Below, one piece after another: positions 41,671 to 51,771 of a stretch of DNA of 64,000 bases. The position numbers and the translations under genes are program-made. The stretch's first letter is position 1. Every line of letters begins with the position of its first letter. This DNA is from Rahnella sp. AA (GTDB taxonomy: Bacteria; Pseudomonadota; Gammaproteobacteria; Enterobacterales; Enterobacteriaceae), in assembly GCF_002834385.1 (NCBI RefSeq), contig NZ_PITQ01000001.1, positions 620,001 through 684,000 on the forward strand, given 5' to 3'. The notes under the pieces were generated by a model. That model had not been told where the DNA came from. It was given only the letters and a program-made list of their open reading frames with translations, and did not search any database.

Positions 41671-42987
41671 ATGACTCAGCAAGAGATCGAGAACCGTCGC
41701 CAGGCGCTGTTAGCGAAAATGGTACCGGGAAGCGCTGCGATAATTTTTGCGGCCCCCGAAGCCCCGCGTAGCGCCGACAGTGAATACCCGTATCGTCAGA
41801 ACAGTGACTTCTGGTATTTCACCGGTTTCAACGAACCGGAAGCCGTGCTGATTCTGGTCAAAAGTGATGAAAATCATAACCACAGCGTGCTGTTTAACCG
41901 CGTGCGTGATCTCACCGCTGAAATCTGGTTCGGACGTCGTCTGGGGCAGGAAGCGGCACCGGCTAAGCTGGGCGTGACCAAAGCCTTGCCTTTCGGCGAC
42001 ATCAACGACCAGCTTCATCTGTTGCTCAACGGCCTTGATGTGGTCTATCACGCGCAGGGCGAATATGCCTATGCCGATGAAATCGTTAACCGTGCGATGG
42101 AAAAACTGCGTAAAGGTTTTCGTCAAAACTTCGCCGCGCCCGCGACCGTCACTGACTGGCGTCCGTGGGTTCACGACATGCGTCTGTTCAAATCCGCCGA
42201 AGAAATCGCTGTTATGCGTCGCGCCGGGCAAATCACCGCGCTGGCACACACCCGTGCAATGGAAAAATGCCGCCCTGGGATGTTTGAATATCAGCTCGAA
42301 GGCGAAATTCATCACGAATTCAACCGCCACGGCGCGCGTTATCCTTCCTACAACACGATTGTCGGTAGCGGTGAAAATGGCTGCATTCTGCATTACACCG
42401 AAAACGAATGTGAGATGCGTGACGGCGATTTAGTGCTGATCGACGCCGGTTGTGAGTACAAAGGTTATGCGGGCGATATCACCCGCACCTTCCCGGTGAA
42501 CGGCAAATTCAGCAAAGCGCAGCGCGAAATCTACGACATCGTGCTGGCGTCAGAATACAAAGCGCTGGAGATTTTAAAGCCGGGCAGCAGCATCCAGGCG
42601 GCGACCGAAGCGGCCGTGCGCGTGATGATTGAAGGTCTGGTGAAACTGGGCGTGATGAAAGGCGATGTCGACACGCTGTATGCCGAACAGGCGCACCGTC
42701 AGTTCTTCATGCACGGTCTGTCTCACTGGCTGGGTCTGGACGTACATGACGTCGGCCATTATGGCTCGGCAGATCGCAGCCGTACGCTGGAACCGGGCAT
42801 GGTGCTGACCGTTGAGCCGGGTCTGTACATCGCGCCGGACGCCGACGTTCCGGAAGCGTATCGCGGCATCGGTATTCGCATCGAAGACGACATTCTGATC
42901 ACCGCGACCGGCATCGAAATTCTGACCGGCGACGTGGTGAAAGAAGCCGATGATATCGAAGCCTTAATGGCGGCGGCACGTAAATAA
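41671..42987 (+). CDS. pepP: Xaa-Pro aminopeptidase
   Basis: A 438-residue M24B metallopeptidase that removes N-terminal residues before proline. The dinuclear metal ligands are in LIDAGCEYKGYAGDITRTF (two Asp), HGLSHWLGLDVHD (His), TVEPGLY (Glu) and GIRIEDDI (Glu). The start is ATG 41671 with AGGAGA six bases away; the GTG immediately before it is not needed. It is usually linked with ubiH-ubiI, as here. Confidence 0.96.
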   Translation: MTQQEIENRRQALLAKMVPGSAAIIFAAPEAPRSADSEYPYRQNSDFWYFTGFNEPEAVLILVKSDENHNHSVLFNRVRDLTAEIWFGRRLGQEAAPAKLGVTKALPFGDINDQLHLLLNGLDVVYHAQGEYAYADEIVNRAMEKLRKGFRQNFAAPATVTDWRPWVHDMRLFKSAEEIAVMRRAGQITALAHTRAMEKCRPGMFEYQLEGEIHHEFNRHGARYPSYNTIVGSGENGCILHYTENECEMRDGDLVLIDAGCEYKGYAGDITRTFPVNGKFSKAQREIYDIVLASEYKALEILKPGSSIQAATEAAVRVMIEGLVKLGVMKGDVDTLYAEQAHRQFFMHGLSHWLGLDVHDVGHYGSADRSRTLEPGMVLTVEPGLYIAPDADVPEAYRGIGIRIEDDILITATGIEILTGDVVKEADDIEALMAAARK

Positions 42988-43005
42988 TATGAGCATTGTT
43001 TCTCT

Positions 43006-44184
43006 ATGAGCATAGTGATTGTTGGCGGCGGAATGACCGGTGCCACGCTGGCGCTGGCGATTTCCTCGCTGACGCAGGGGCGTCTGCCGGTGCATCTGGT
43101 GGAAGCGACCGCGCCGCAAGAGCACGGGCATCCGGGTTTTGATGCCCGTTCGATTGCGCTCGCGCAGGGAACCTGCCAGCAACTGGCGCGCGTCGGGATC
43201 TGGCCGGCACTGGCAAAAATCGCGACGCCTATCCGTGACATTCACGTCAGCGATCGCGGTCATGCGGCTTTTGTGAATCTCACTGCGGCGCATTACGGTG
43301 TCGAAGCGCTTGGTCACGTTGTTGAGCTGCATGAAGTCGGCAACCGTTTGTTTGCCATGCTCAGCAAGGCGCCCGGCGTGACGGTGCATTGCCCGGCAAA
43401 AGTGGTTGATGTTAAAAGACAAACTGACAACGCGAGTGTCACGCTCGACAGCGGTGAAACCCTGACCGCGCAGTTGCTGGTCGCCGCCGACGGTTCTCAT
43501 TCGTCGCTGGCGAAAGCCTGCAATATCAGCTGGCAGCGCGAGGATTACGGGCAAATTGCCGTCATCGCCAACATCGCCACCAGCGAACCGCATAACGGCC
43601 GCGCGTTCGAACGCTTCACCCAAAACGGACCGCTGGCTTTATTGCCGATGTCCGACGGGCGCAGTTCGCTGGTCTGGTGCCACCCACGCGAAGCCCGTGA
43701 AGAAATTGATCACTGGAGCGAGGCGAAGTTTCTCAGCGAACTGCAAAAGGCCTTTGGCTGGCGTCTGGGTACCATGAAACAGGCCGGTAAACGCTTCAGT
43801 TATCCGCTGCAATTACAAAAAGCCAACAGCCATATCAGCCATCGTCTGGCGCTGGTGGGTAACGCGGCGCAAACCCTGCATCCGATTGCCGGTCAGGGAT
43901 TTAACCTCGGCCTGCGCGATGTGATGACGCTGGCGGAAACGCTGGCAGGCGCCGCAGGGCAGGGCAACGACGTCGGCAGTTATCGCGTACTTTGCGATTA
44001 TCAGAACCGCCGTCAGCCCGATCAGCAGGCAACCGTCGGCGTTACCGACGGCCTGATCCACCTCTTTGCCAACCGTTATCTGCCATTAATGGTCGGCCGC
44101 AATCTGGGTTTACTGGCGATGGAAGGCATCACGCCGTTGCGCGATGCGTTTACAAGGCGGACGCTCGGCTGGGTTGACCGTTAA
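43006..44184 (+). CDS. ubiH: 2-octaprenyl-6-methoxyphenol hydroxylase
   Basis: A 392-residue flavin monooxygenase of ubiquinone synthesis, the same length as E. coli UbiH. The FAD motifs are GGGMTGATLALAIS near the start, LVAADGSHSSLA and GNAAQTLHPIAGQGFNLGLRD. It follows pepP by 18 bp and is followed closely by the paralogue ubiI. Confidence 0.95.
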   Translation: MSIVIVGGGMTGATLALAISSLTQGRLPVHLVEATAPQEHGHPGFDARSIALAQGTCQQLARVGIWPALAKIATPIRDIHVSDRGHAAFVNLTAAHYGVEALGHVVELHEVGNRLFAMLSKAPGVTVHCPAKVVDVKRQTDNASVTLDSGETLTAQLLVAADGSHSSLAKACNISWQREDYGQIAVIANIATSEPHNGRAFERFTQNGPLALLPMSDGRSSLVWCHPREAREEIDHWSEAKFLSELQKAFGWRLGTMKQAGKRFSYPLQLQKANSHISHRLALVGNAAQTLHPIAGQGFNLGLRDVMTLAETLAGAAGQGNDVGSYRVLCDYQNRRQPDQQATVGVTDGLIHLFANRYLPLMVGRNLGLLAMEGITPLRDAFTRRTLGWVDR

Positions 44185-44212
44185 TTCCGTTCCGGGCCTT
44201 ACAGGAAAAATT

Positions 44213-45439
44213 ATGCAATCTTTTGATGTGGTTATCGCCGGTGGCGGAATGGTCGGTCTGGCGCTGGCATGCGGATTACAGGGCAGCGGCCTGCGTGTTG
44301 CTGTGCTGGAGAACCAGCTGCCGGATCTCGATTCACCTTTGCCGGAACAGCCGGGTCTGCGCGTTTCTGCCATCAACGCCGCCAGCGAGCGCCTGCTCAA
44401 ATATATCGGCGTTTGGGACAACATCATCGCTCAGCGCGCGAATGCGTATCAGGGAATGGAAGTCTGGGATCGCGACAGCTTCGGTAAAATCGCATTTCGT
44501 GGCGAAGAATACGGTTTCAGCCACCTTGGTCATATCATCGAAAATCAGGTCATTCACCGCGCCCTGTGGCAGCGGGCAGAAAATGCTTCTGACATCACGC
44601 TGCTCGCACCTGCGACGCTGAAAAATGTCGCGTGGGGCGAAAACGATGCGTTCGTGACTCTCAGCGATGACCGCCAGCTCAGCGCGCGTTTAGTGGTCGG
44701 CGCTGACGGCGCACAGTCGTGGCTGCGTCAGCATGCCGATATCCCGCTGACGTTCTGGGATTACCGCCATCATGCACTGGTTGCGACCATTCGCACCGAA
44801 GAGCCGCACCAGTCTGCCGCACGACAGGTTTTCCACGGTGAAGGTATTCTGGCGTTCCTGCCGCTGGCGGATGCTCATTTGTCTTCTATCGTCTGGTCGG
44901 TTTCGCCGGATGAAGCGCAGCGTCTGAGCGCCCTGGCACCGGAAGAGTTTAATAAAATTCTCGCCAGCACCTTTGACCTGCGTCTGGGCGTTTGTGCTGT
45001 CGAAAGCGAGCGTCTGACCTTCCCGCTGACCGGCCGTTATGCCCGCAGTTTCGCCGCGCCACGTCTGGCGCTGGTGGGCGATGCGGCACACACCGTGCAT
45101 CCGCTGGCCGGGCAGGGCGTTAACTTAGGCTTTATGGACGCCGCCGAGCTGGCTTCTGAAATCAAACGTCTGCAAAAAGATGGCAAAGATTTCGGTCAGC
45201 ACATGTATTTGCGCCGTTACGAGCGCCGCCGTAAACACAGTGCGGCGCTGATGCTGGCGGGAATGCAGGGTTTCCGCGAACTGTTTGCCGGGGATAATCC
45301 GGCGAAGAAATTATTGCGTGATATCGGCCTGACGCTGGCGGATTCCTTACCGGGTGTGAAACCGCAACTGGTCCGTCAGGCGATGGGGCTCAACGATCTT
45401 CCTGAATGGTTACAGGACGATTCGCTTCGATTGAAATAA
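44213..45439 (+). CDS. ubiI: 2-octaprenylphenol hydroxylase UbiI (VisC)
   Basis: A 408-residue paralogue of UbiH performing the C5 hydroxylation of the ubiquinone ring. FAD motifs GGGMVGLALACGLQGSG, VVGADGAQSWLR and GDAAHTVHPLAGQGVNLGF are present; the C-terminus RQAMGLNDLPEWL matches E. coli UbiI. I start at 44213 (MQSFDVV) with AGGAAA upstream. Last gene of the ygfB-pepP-ubiH-ubiI group. Confidence 0.95.
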   Translation: MQSFDVVIAGGGMVGLALACGLQGSGLRVAVLENQLPDLDSPLPEQPGLRVSAINAASERLLKYIGVWDNIIAQRANAYQGMEVWDRDSFGKIAFRGEEYGFSHLGHIIENQVIHRALWQRAENASDITLLAPATLKNVAWGENDAFVTLSDDRQLSARLVVGADGAQSWLRQHADIPLTFWDYRHHALVATIRTEEPHQSAARQVFHGEGILAFLPLADAHLSSIVWSVSPDEAQRLSALAPEEFNKILASTFDLRLGVCAVESERLTFPLTGRYARSFAAPRLALVGDAAHTVHPLAGQGVNLGFMDAAELASEIKRLQKDGKDFGQHMYLRRYERRRKHSAALMLAGMQGFRELFAGDNPAKKLLRDIGLTLADSLPGVKPQLVRQAMGLNDLPEWLQDDSLRLK

Positions 45440-45478
45440 TCTAATTTCAGCTCAGTTTTACCATTACTTTTTCTAATT

Positions 45479-45524
45479 CGAGGCCGGGTTCCCCATTCTG
45501 AAAAGGGTGAGAAATCCGGCCTCG
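45479..45524. terminator. Long stem-loop after ubiI
   Basis: CGAGGCCGG at 45479-45487 pairs perfectly with CCGGCCTCG at 45516-45524 around a 28-base loop. No T tract follows. It may end the ubi transcript or be a structured element. Confidence 0.45.
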
Positions 45525-45695
45525 CCGTTATATAACATCGATACTTTTGGTGTTTATTTGTAGATTTTGCGCCATAAACCCCAGTTTACCAGTCATAAGC
45601 TCTGCACAATGCCCCTGAGAAATTACTGACATTCGTTCTGCTCCGCATATTTTATCTTATGGTTAGCGCACGGATTAGGTGGTAAGTTCAGATAA

Positions 45696-45711
45696 AGGGT
45701 ATCGTTTGCGC
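45696..45711 (+). promoter_or_regulatory. PurR-like site upstream of gcvT
   Basis: AGGGTATCGTTTGCGC has a perfect right half (CGTTTGCG) of the PurR palindrome but a poor left half. The gcv operon is PurR-regulated in E. coli. Confidence 0.35.
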
Positions 45712-45761
45712 TCCCTGTCATTTTTACATTTTCAGGCAGCCTTTTCGTCATGAGGAATAAG

Positions 45762-46859
45762 ATGGTTAAGCAGACTCAGCTTTATGAACAACACGTGGCG
45801 TGCGGTGCGCGTATGGTCGATTTCCACGGCTGGATGATGCCTTTGCATTACGGCTCGCAGCTGGATGAGCACCACATTGTGCGTCAGGACGCCGGTATGT
45901 TTGACGTCTCGCACATGACCATCGTTGACCTTCACGGCGCACGGACCCGCGAATTCCTCCGTTATCTTCTGGCGAATGACGTCGCCAAACTCACCGTCCC
46001 GGGCAAAGCCCTTTACACCGGCATGCTCAATGCGTCCGGCGGCGTGATCGACGACCTGATTGTTTACTTCCTCACTGAAGATTATTTCCGCCTGGTGGTG
46101 AATTCCGCCACCCGCGAAAAGGATCTGGCATGGATTTCGCAGCATGCAGAACCGTACGGCATCGAACTGACCGTGCGTGATGACTTAGCGCTGGTTGCCG
46201 TTCAGGGGCCGCAGGCGAAAGAAAAAGCCGAAACGCTGTTCACCGCAGAACAAAAGCAAGCCGTTGCTGGCATGAAACCGTTCTTCGGCGTGCAGGCAGG
46301 CGATCTCTTTATTGCCACGACCGGCTACACCGGCGAAACCGGTTATGAAATTGCACTGCCGCAAGAGCAGGTTGCTGATTTCTGGCAGAAATTACTGGCC
46401 GCGGGCGTTAAACCTGCCGGGCTCGGCGCGCGTGACACGCTGCGTCTGGAAGCCGGCATGAACCTCTACGGTCAGGAAATGGATGAAGGCGTTTCACCGC
46501 TGGCGGCCAATATGGGCTGGACCATCGCGTGGGCACCGGAAGACCGCAACTTTATTGGCCGTGACGCACTGGAAAGACAGCGCGAGCAGGGCACCGAACA
46601 GCTTGTCGGTTTAGTGATGACAGAGAAAGGCGTGCTGCGTAACGAACTGCCGGTGCGATTTACCGACGGCGCGGGCAATACGCAGGAAGGCGTGATCACC
46701 AGCGGCTCATTCTCCCCGACTCTCGGCTACAGTATTGCTCTGGCACGCGTTCCGGCGGGCATTGGCGAAAACGCTATTGTTCAAATCCGTAACCGCGAAA
46801 TGCCGGTAAAAGTCACCAAACCAGGCTTTGTCCGTAACGGCAAACCGCTGGTGCAGTAA
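45762..46859 (+). CDS. gcvT: Glycine cleavage system T protein (aminomethyltransferase)
   Basis: A 365-residue tetrahydrofolate-dependent aminomethyltransferase of the glycine cleavage complex. It starts [22 protein letters not shown] with GAGGA upstream; family segments [25 protein letters not shown] and [21 protein letters not shown] are intact. First gene of gcvTHP, which turns glycine into CO2, ammonia and methylene-THF. Confidence 0.97.
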   Translation: MVKQTQLYEQHVACGARMVDFHGWMMPLHYGSQLDEHHIVRQDAGMFDVSHMTIVDLHGARTREFLRYLLANDVAKLTVPGKALYTGMLNASGGVIDDLIVYFLTEDYFRLVVNSATREKDLAWISQHAEPYGIELTVRDDLALVAVQGPQAKEKAETLFTAEQKQAVAGMKPFFGVQAGDLFIATTGYTGETGYEIALPQEQVADFWQKLLAAGVKPAGLGARDTLRLEAGMNLYGQEMDEGVSPLAANMGWTIAWAPEDRNFIGRDALERQREQGTEQLVGLVMTEKGVLRNELPVRFTDGAGNTQEGVITSGSFSPTLGYSIALARVPAGIGENAIVQIRNREMPVKVTKPGFVRNGKPLVQ

Positions 46860-46912
46860 CCCATTCGATTCGCTGATTTATAAAAATTTAAAATGTTTTC
46901 AGGAGATTAAAG

Positions 46913-47299
46913 ATGAGCAATGTGCCAGCAGATTTGAAATACGCGTCTTCCCACGAGTGGGTGCGTTCAGAAGGCAACGGCGTTTACACCGTAGGGATCA
47001 CCGAACACGCGCAGGAATTACTGGGCGACATGGTCTTTGTAGACCTGCCAGAAGTGGGCCGTGTAGTCGCCGCAGGCGAAGACTGCGCGGTCGCGGAATC
47101 CGTTAAAGCGGCGTCCGATATTTACTCCCCAATCAGCGGCGAAATCGTGGCTGTGAACGGCGAGCTGGAAGGTTCTCCGGAGCTGGTCAACAGCGAGCCG
47201 TATGGCGAAGGTTTCCTGTTCCAGATTAAAGCCTCAGACGAAGCCGAACTGGCTAACCTTCTGGATGCAGAAGCCTACTCAGCTTCAATCGAAGAGTAA
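46913..47299 (+). CDS. gcvH: Glycine cleavage system H protein
   Basis: A 128-residue lipoyl carrier. The lipoylated lysine is Lys65 in [21 protein letters not shown] at the N-terminus and [12 protein letters not shown] are typical. It shuttles the aminomethyl group between P, T and L proteins. The L protein (Lpd) is encoded elsewhere. It lies 53 bp after gcvT. Confidence 0.97.
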   Translation: MSNVPADLKYASSHEWVRSEGNGVYTVGITEHAQELLGDMVFVDLPEVGRVVAAGEDCAVAESVKAASDIYSPISGEIVAVNGELEGSPELVNSEPYGEGFLFQIKASDEAELANLLDAEAYSASIEE

Positions 47300-47315
47300 T
47301 CAAGACTGCAATACC

Positions 47316-47340
47316 CGCCCCGTAACCCGTTTGCGGGGCG
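47316..47340 (+). other. Intercistronic stem-loop gcvH-gcvP
   Basis: CGCCCCG and CGGGGCG, seven perfect pairs around an 11-base loop, in the 109-bp gap between gcvH and gcvP. Not followed by T. Probably an mRNA stability or translation element rather than a full terminator. Confidence 0.55.
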
Positions 47341-47408
47341 AACTCAAGACCCGTAGCTTTTGTCAGTATCCCAAGACACCTCCAGCAGATTTCAGGAATG
47401 CGTAGCAA

Positions 47409-50282
47409 ATGACTCAGACTCTCAGCCAACTCGAAAACAGCGAAGCCTTTATCGGCCGTCACATTGGTCCGTCTTCTCAGCAGCAGCAACAGATGCTGGA
47501 AACGGTCGGTGCAGACTCGTTAAACGCGCTGATCCAGCAGATCGTTCCGGTCGATATTCAGCTGCCGGGGCCACCGGCCGTCGGCGATGCCGTGACAGAA
47601 CATCAGGCGCTGGCTGAGCTGAAAGCTATTGCCAGCCAGAACCAGCGTTATAAATCCTACATTGGTATGGGTTACAGCGCAGTGCTGACACCGCCGGTGA
47701 TCCTGCGCAACATGCTGGAAAATCCGGGCTGGTACACCGCGTACACGCCATATCAGCCGGAAGTGTCTCAGGGCCGCCTCGAAGCGCTGCTCAACTTCCA
47801 GCAACTGACGCTGGATCTGACCGGTCTGGATCTGGCTTCTGCGTCGTTGCTCGATGAAGCAACCGCTGCCGCCGAAGCTATGGCGCTGGCGAAACGCGCC
47901 AGCAAACTGAAAGATGCTAACCGTTTCTTCGTGGCGGATGACGTACACCCGCAAACGCTGGACGTTGTGCGCACCCGTGCGGAAACTTTCGGCTTCGACG
48001 TTATCGTTGATAAAGCTGAAAAAGTGCTCGATCTGGAAGGTGTGTTCGGCGTGCTTTTACAACAGGTCGGCACCACCGGTGAAGTTCACGATTACACCGC
48101 GCTGCTGGGCGAACTGAAATCCCGCAAAATTGTGACCAGCGTTGCCGCTGATATTATGGCTCTGGTTCTGCTGGCCGCGCCGGGCAAACAGGGCGCTGAT
48201 GTGGTCTTCGGTTCCGCGCAACGCTTTGGTGTGCCGATGGGTTACGGCGGCCCGCACGCCGCGTTCTTCGCCTGCCGCGACGAGTTCAAACGCTCTATGC
48301 CGGGCCGTATTATTGGTGTTTCCCGCGACGCCGCCGGGAAAACCGCGCTGCGTATGGCGATGCAGACCCGCGAGCAACATATCCGCCGCGAAAAAGCCAA
48401 CTCCAACATCTGTACCTCGCAGGTTTTACTGGCGAATATTGCCAGCCTGTATGCGGTATTCCACGGCCCTGAAGGCCTGAAACGCATTGCGTCACGCATT
48501 CACCGTCTGACCGACATTCTTGCTTCTGGCCTGAAACAGGGCGGCCTGACCCTGCGTCACAACACCTGGTTTGACACGCTGACCGTTGAAGTCAAAGACA
48601 AAGCTGCCGTGCTGGAACGTGCGCTGAGCTTTGGTCTGAACCTGCGCACCGACATTCACGGTGCCGTAGGCGTGACGCTCGATGAAGCGACATCCCGTGA
48701 AGACGTACAGATTCTGTTCGCCGCCCTGCTGGGTGACGACAACGGTCTGGACATCGACAAGCTGGATAAAGCCGCATCGACCGACAGCAACTCGATTCCT
48801 GCCGCGATGCTGCGTGTGGATCCGATCCTGACGCACCCGGTCTTCAATCAGTACCACAGCGAAACCGAGATGATGCGTTACATGCACCGTCTGGAGAAAA
48901 AGGATCTGGCGCTGAATCAGGCGATGATCCCGCTGGGCTCCTGCACCATGAAACTGAATGCTGCGGCCGAAATGATCCCGATAACCTGGCCGGAATTTGC
49001 TGAGCTGCACCCGTTCTGCCCGACAGAACAGGCCGCCGGTTATCAGCAAATGATTGGTCAGTTGTCACAGTGGCTGGTGCAGCTGACCGGTTACGACGCG
49101 GTGTGTATGCAACCGAACTCTGGTGCGCAGGGCGAATATGCGGGCCTGCTGGCGATCCGTCGTTACCACGAAAGCCGTAACGAAAGCAGCCGTCACATCT
49201 GCCTGATCCCAAGTTCAGCGCACGGCACTAACCCGGCTTCCGCCCAGATGGCCAGCATGACGGTGGTGGTCGTGGCCTGCGACAAACAGGGCAACATTGA
49301 TCTGAGCGATCTGCGTGAGAAAGCGGCGAAAGCGGGCGATGAGCTGTCCTGCATTATGGTCACTTATCCTTCCACGCACGGCGTTTACGAAGAAACGATC
49401 CGCGAAGTTTGCCAGATTGTGCATCAGTACGGCGGTCAGGTTTACCTCGACGGCGCGAACATGAATGCCCAGGTCGGCATCACCACGCCGGGTTACATCG
49501 GCGCGGACGTTTCGCACCTTAACCTGCATAAAACCTTCTGCATCCCGCACGGCGGTGGCGGTCCGGGTATGGGCCCGATCGGTGTGAAAGCGCATCTGGC
49601 ACCGTTTGTTCCGGGCCACAGCGTCGTGCAGATTGACGGCGTGCTGACGCAAAATGGTGCAGTTTCTGCGGCACCGTTTGGCAGCGCGTCTATCCTGCCA
49701 ATCAGCTGGATGTACATCCGCATGATGGGCGCGGAAGGTCTGAAGCAGGCCAGCCAGGTCGCGATCCTGAATGCGAACTACATCGCTACCCGACTGAAAG
49801 ACGCGTATCCGGTGCTCTACACCGGCCGCGATGGCCGCGTGGCGCACGAATGTATTCTGGATATCCGTCCGCTGAAAGAGACCGTTGGTATCAGCGAAAT
49901 GGACATCGCCAAGCGTCTGATCGACTACGGGTTCCACGCGCCAACCATGTCATTCCCGGTTGCGGGTACGCTGATGGTTGAACCGACCGAATCCGAAAGC
50001 AAAGTGGAGCTGGATCGCTTTATCGATGCGCTGCTCGCCATCCGCGGTGAAATCGACCGCGTAGCGAAAGGCGAATGGCCGCTGGCCGATAACCCGCTGG
50101 TGAACGCACCGCACGTACAAAATGAGCTGGTGAACGAGTGGAACCACCCGTACACCCGCGAAGTGGCCGTGTTCCCGGCAGGTGATGAGAATAAATACTG
50201 GCCGACGGTGAAACGTCTCGATGACGTTTACGGAGACAGGAACTTGTTCTGTTCATGCGTACCGATGAGTGATTACGAGTAA
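47409..50282 (+). CDS. gcvP: Glycine dehydrogenase (decarboxylating), P protein
   Basis: A 957-residue PLP enzyme, equal in length to E. coli GcvP, decarboxylating glycine and passing the aminomethyl group to GcvH. The PLP lysine is Lys708 in [20 protein letters not shown]- and C-terminal halves are homologous; [14 protein letters not shown] marks the second half. Ends the gcv operon and is followed by a terminator. Confidence 0.98.
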   Translation: MTQTLSQLENSEAFIGRHIGPSSQQQQQMLETVGADSLNALIQQIVPVDIQLPGPPAVGDAVTEHQALAELKAIASQNQRYKSYIGMGYSAVLTPPVILRNMLENPGWYTAYTPYQPEVSQGRLEALLNFQQLTLDLTGLDLASASLLDEATAAAEAMALAKRASKLKDANRFFVADDVHPQTLDVVRTRAETFGFDVIVDKAEKVLDLEGVFGVLLQQVGTTGEVHDYTALLGELKSRKIVTSVAADIMALVLLAAPGKQGADVVFGSAQRFGVPMGYGGPHAAFFACRDEFKRSMPGRIIGVSRDAAGKTALRMAMQTREQHIRREKANSNICTSQVLLANIASLYAVFHGPEGLKRIASRIHRLTDILASGLKQGGLTLRHNTWFDTLTVEVKDKAAVLERALSFGLNLRTDIHGAVGVTLDEATSREDVQILFAALLGDDNGLDIDKLDKAASTDSNSIPAAMLRVDPILTHPVFNQYHSETEMMRYMHRLEKKDLALNQAMIPLGSCTMKLNAAAEMIPITWPEFAELHPFCPTEQAAGYQQMIGQLSQWLVQLTGYDAVCMQPNSGAQGEYAGLLAIRRYHESRNESSRHICLIPSSAHGTNPASAQMASMTVVVVACDKQGNIDLSDLREKAAKAGDELSCIMVTYPSTHGVYEETIREVCQIVHQYGGQVYLDGANMNAQVGITTPGYIGADVSHLNLHKTFCIPHGGGGPGMGPIGVKAHLAPFVPGHSVVQIDGVLTQNGAVSAAPFGSASILPISWMYIRMMGAEGLKQASQVAILNANYIATRLKDAYPVLYTGRDGRVAHECILDIRPLKETVGISEMDIAKRLIDYGFHAPTMSFPVAGTLMVEPTESESKVELDRFIDALLAIRGEIDRVAKGEWPLADNPLVNAPHVQNELVNEWNHPYTREVAVFPAGDENKYWPTVKRLDDVYGDRNLFCSCVPMSDYE

Positions 50283-50298
50283 GGCTCGTTTTTAGCTG

Positions 50299-50324
50299 AG
50301 GCCGCAGCTAATGGCGGCTTTTGC
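50299..50324 (+). terminator. Terminator after gcvP
   Basis: GCCGC, eight-base loop, GCGGC and TTTT, 20 bp past the gcvP stop. Confidence 0.7.
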
Positions 50325-50992
50325 TAGTCACATCAAAATCAAATTCAAAACCGTGGGCGTCGGCCCACACCGACCAGAGGGAGAACAAACCTTCTCCCTC
50401 TGGACACCCGCGTTTTTTCACTGCGCGCTGTCGCTAGCCAGCTATGTTTCAGAAACCCCCGCTTTTGCCGCAAAATCCCGCCGCTGCGCGGTACCCCTCC
50501 GTTCGGGTTACAAAACTCGCAAAAACACGCTCGTTTTTCCACCACTCCTCCGGCGCGATTTTTGAAAGCGGCTGGAAGCTTATCTGAATTCAAATGCAGG
50601 CTGGTTTTGTCTTTTAGATAGGCAGGATGGCGCGCTCAAAAATCCTGCTGAACGGAGCGGGCTGGAGACCTGAGGCTCCAGCACCGAGTGAAGGAACCGC
50701 GCAGCGGCAGGGTTTTGCGCCACACGCGGTTGTGCCAGAACACGTCTGTCGTCCCAGCGATAGCGCGTGTTCAAAAAGCGTGGGGAAATCCAAAAGGGGA
50801 AAAGCACTTTCCCCTTTTGGTCGGTTTCGGCGCCAGTCGCTGAGCGATCATTGCACATGAAAAACCGAAATATCCTCGATCCCTCCAAAACCATTAGGCA
50901 GGTTTGGGCAGCGAGCCAAGGTTTCTCCCTGAAAGTTGTAATTGAAACAATCTCCCCTACACTTTCCTCACTTTCCAAAAGGAGCTCCCTCT
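50325..50992. repeat. Hairpin-rich intergenic block (candidate dispersed element)
   Basis: A 668-bp gap with no convincing gene but at least four strong dyads: 50353-50368 (GTGGGC/GCCCAC), 50377-50400 (GAGGGAGAA/TTCTCCCTC), 50661-50682 (GCTGGAG/CTCCAGC) and 50790-50820 (a 13-base perfect stem CCAAAAGGGGAAA). The short minus-strand frames in it (82 and 132 codons) are rich in Arg and Pro and look like spurious translations of a structured, GC-rich repeat. The layout suggests a mosaic of intergenic repeat units; copies elsewhere in the genome would confirm this. Confidence 0.45.
50790..50820. other. 13-bp perfect inverted repeat
   Basis: CCAAAAGGGGAAA, five-base loop AGCAC, TTTCCCCTTTTGG. No T tract follows directly. 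It is the most striking dyad within the gcvP-ygfF gap. Confidence 0.7.
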
Positions 50993-51739
50993 ATGAACAG
51001 CGTAGCGTTAGTTACCGGCGGTAGCCGCGGTATCGGCCGTGCAACCGCGATCCTCCTCGCGCAACAGGGTTACGCCGTCGGCGTCAACTATCTGAATAAC
51101 GAAACCGCTGCACAATCCGTCGTCGATGAAATTCAACAGGCCGGTGGCAAAGCCATCGCGCTTCAGGCTGATATTGCCGACGAAACGCAGGTTGTCGCGA
51201 TGTTTAAACGCCTGGGCGAAGAACTCGGGACAATCACCGCGCTGGTGAATAATGCCGGAATTTTGTTCCAGCAGACGACGATTGAAAACCTCTCGGCGGA
51301 GCGGATTAATAAAGTGCTGTCCACCAACGTGACGGGCTATTTCCTGTGCTGCCGCGAGGCGGTGAAAATCATGTCGCACCGGCACGGCGGAAAGGGTGGG
51401 ACGATTGTGAATGTCTCCTCGGCGGCAGCCCGTCTGGGTGCGCCGGGCGAATATGTTGATTACGCCGCCTCAAAAGGGGCGGTGGACACCCTGACCACCG
51501 GTCTGGCGCTGGAAGTGGCGGCGTACGGTATTCGCGTTAACTGCGTGCGGCCCGGTCTGATTTATACCGAAATGCACGCCAGCGGCGGTGAGCCGGGGCG
51601 CGTCGATCGCGTGAAGGCCAATCTGCCGATGCAGCGCGGTGGCCAGCCGGAAGAAGTGGCGCAGGCGATTCACTGGTTGCTCTCCGATTCCTCCTCCTAC
51701 GTCACCGGCAGCTTTCTCGATCTGGCGGGTGGGAGATAA
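50993..51739 (+). CDS. ygfF: SDR family oxidoreductase YgfF
   Basis: A 248-residue short-chain dehydrogenase: TGGSRGIGRAT cofactor motif at the N-terminus, NNAGILF, catalytic serine in NVSSAAARLG and YVDYAASKG (YxxxK). Sequence and location next to gcvP identify it as YgfF, annotated as a possible glucose/sugar dehydrogenase with unproven substrate. The start at 50993 has AGGAG upstream. A further 17 in-frame codons before it lack family resemblance. Confidence 0.92.
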   Translation: MNSVALVTGGSRGIGRATAILLAQQGYAVGVNYLNNETAAQSVVDEIQQAGGKAIALQADIADETQVVAMFKRLGEELGTITALVNNAGILFQQTTIENLSAERINKVLSTNVTGYFLCCREAVKIMSHRHGGKGGTIVNVSSAAARLGAPGEYVDYAASKGAVDTLTTGLALEVAAYGIRVNCVRPGLIYTEMHASGGEPGRVDRVKANLPMQRGGQPEEVAQAIHWLLSDSSSYVTGSFLDLAGGR

Positions 51740-51740
51740 T

Positions 51741-51766
51741 AAAAAACGGGGATCGCTCCCCGTTTC
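51741..51766. terminator. Bidirectional terminator between ygfF and GH38 gene
   Basis: AACGGGGA, loop TCGC, TCCCCGTT with an A run on the left and T-rich right side. It separates converging genes. Confidence 0.85.
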
Positions 51767-51771
51767 TCTGC

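Larger units (their letters stand above)
45440..45761. other. ubiI-gcvT intergenic region
   Basis: A 322-bp gap holding a large inverted repeat (45479-45524), a PurR-like site (45696-45711) and presumably the gcv promoter with its GcvA and Lrp sites, which I cannot locate with confidence. No gene is seen. Confidence 0.5.

Noticed and set aside
50580-50978. 132-codon minus-strand frame in the gcvP-ygfF gap
   Set aside because: It reads through several perfect hairpins and looks like translated repeat DNA; described as a repeat block instead.
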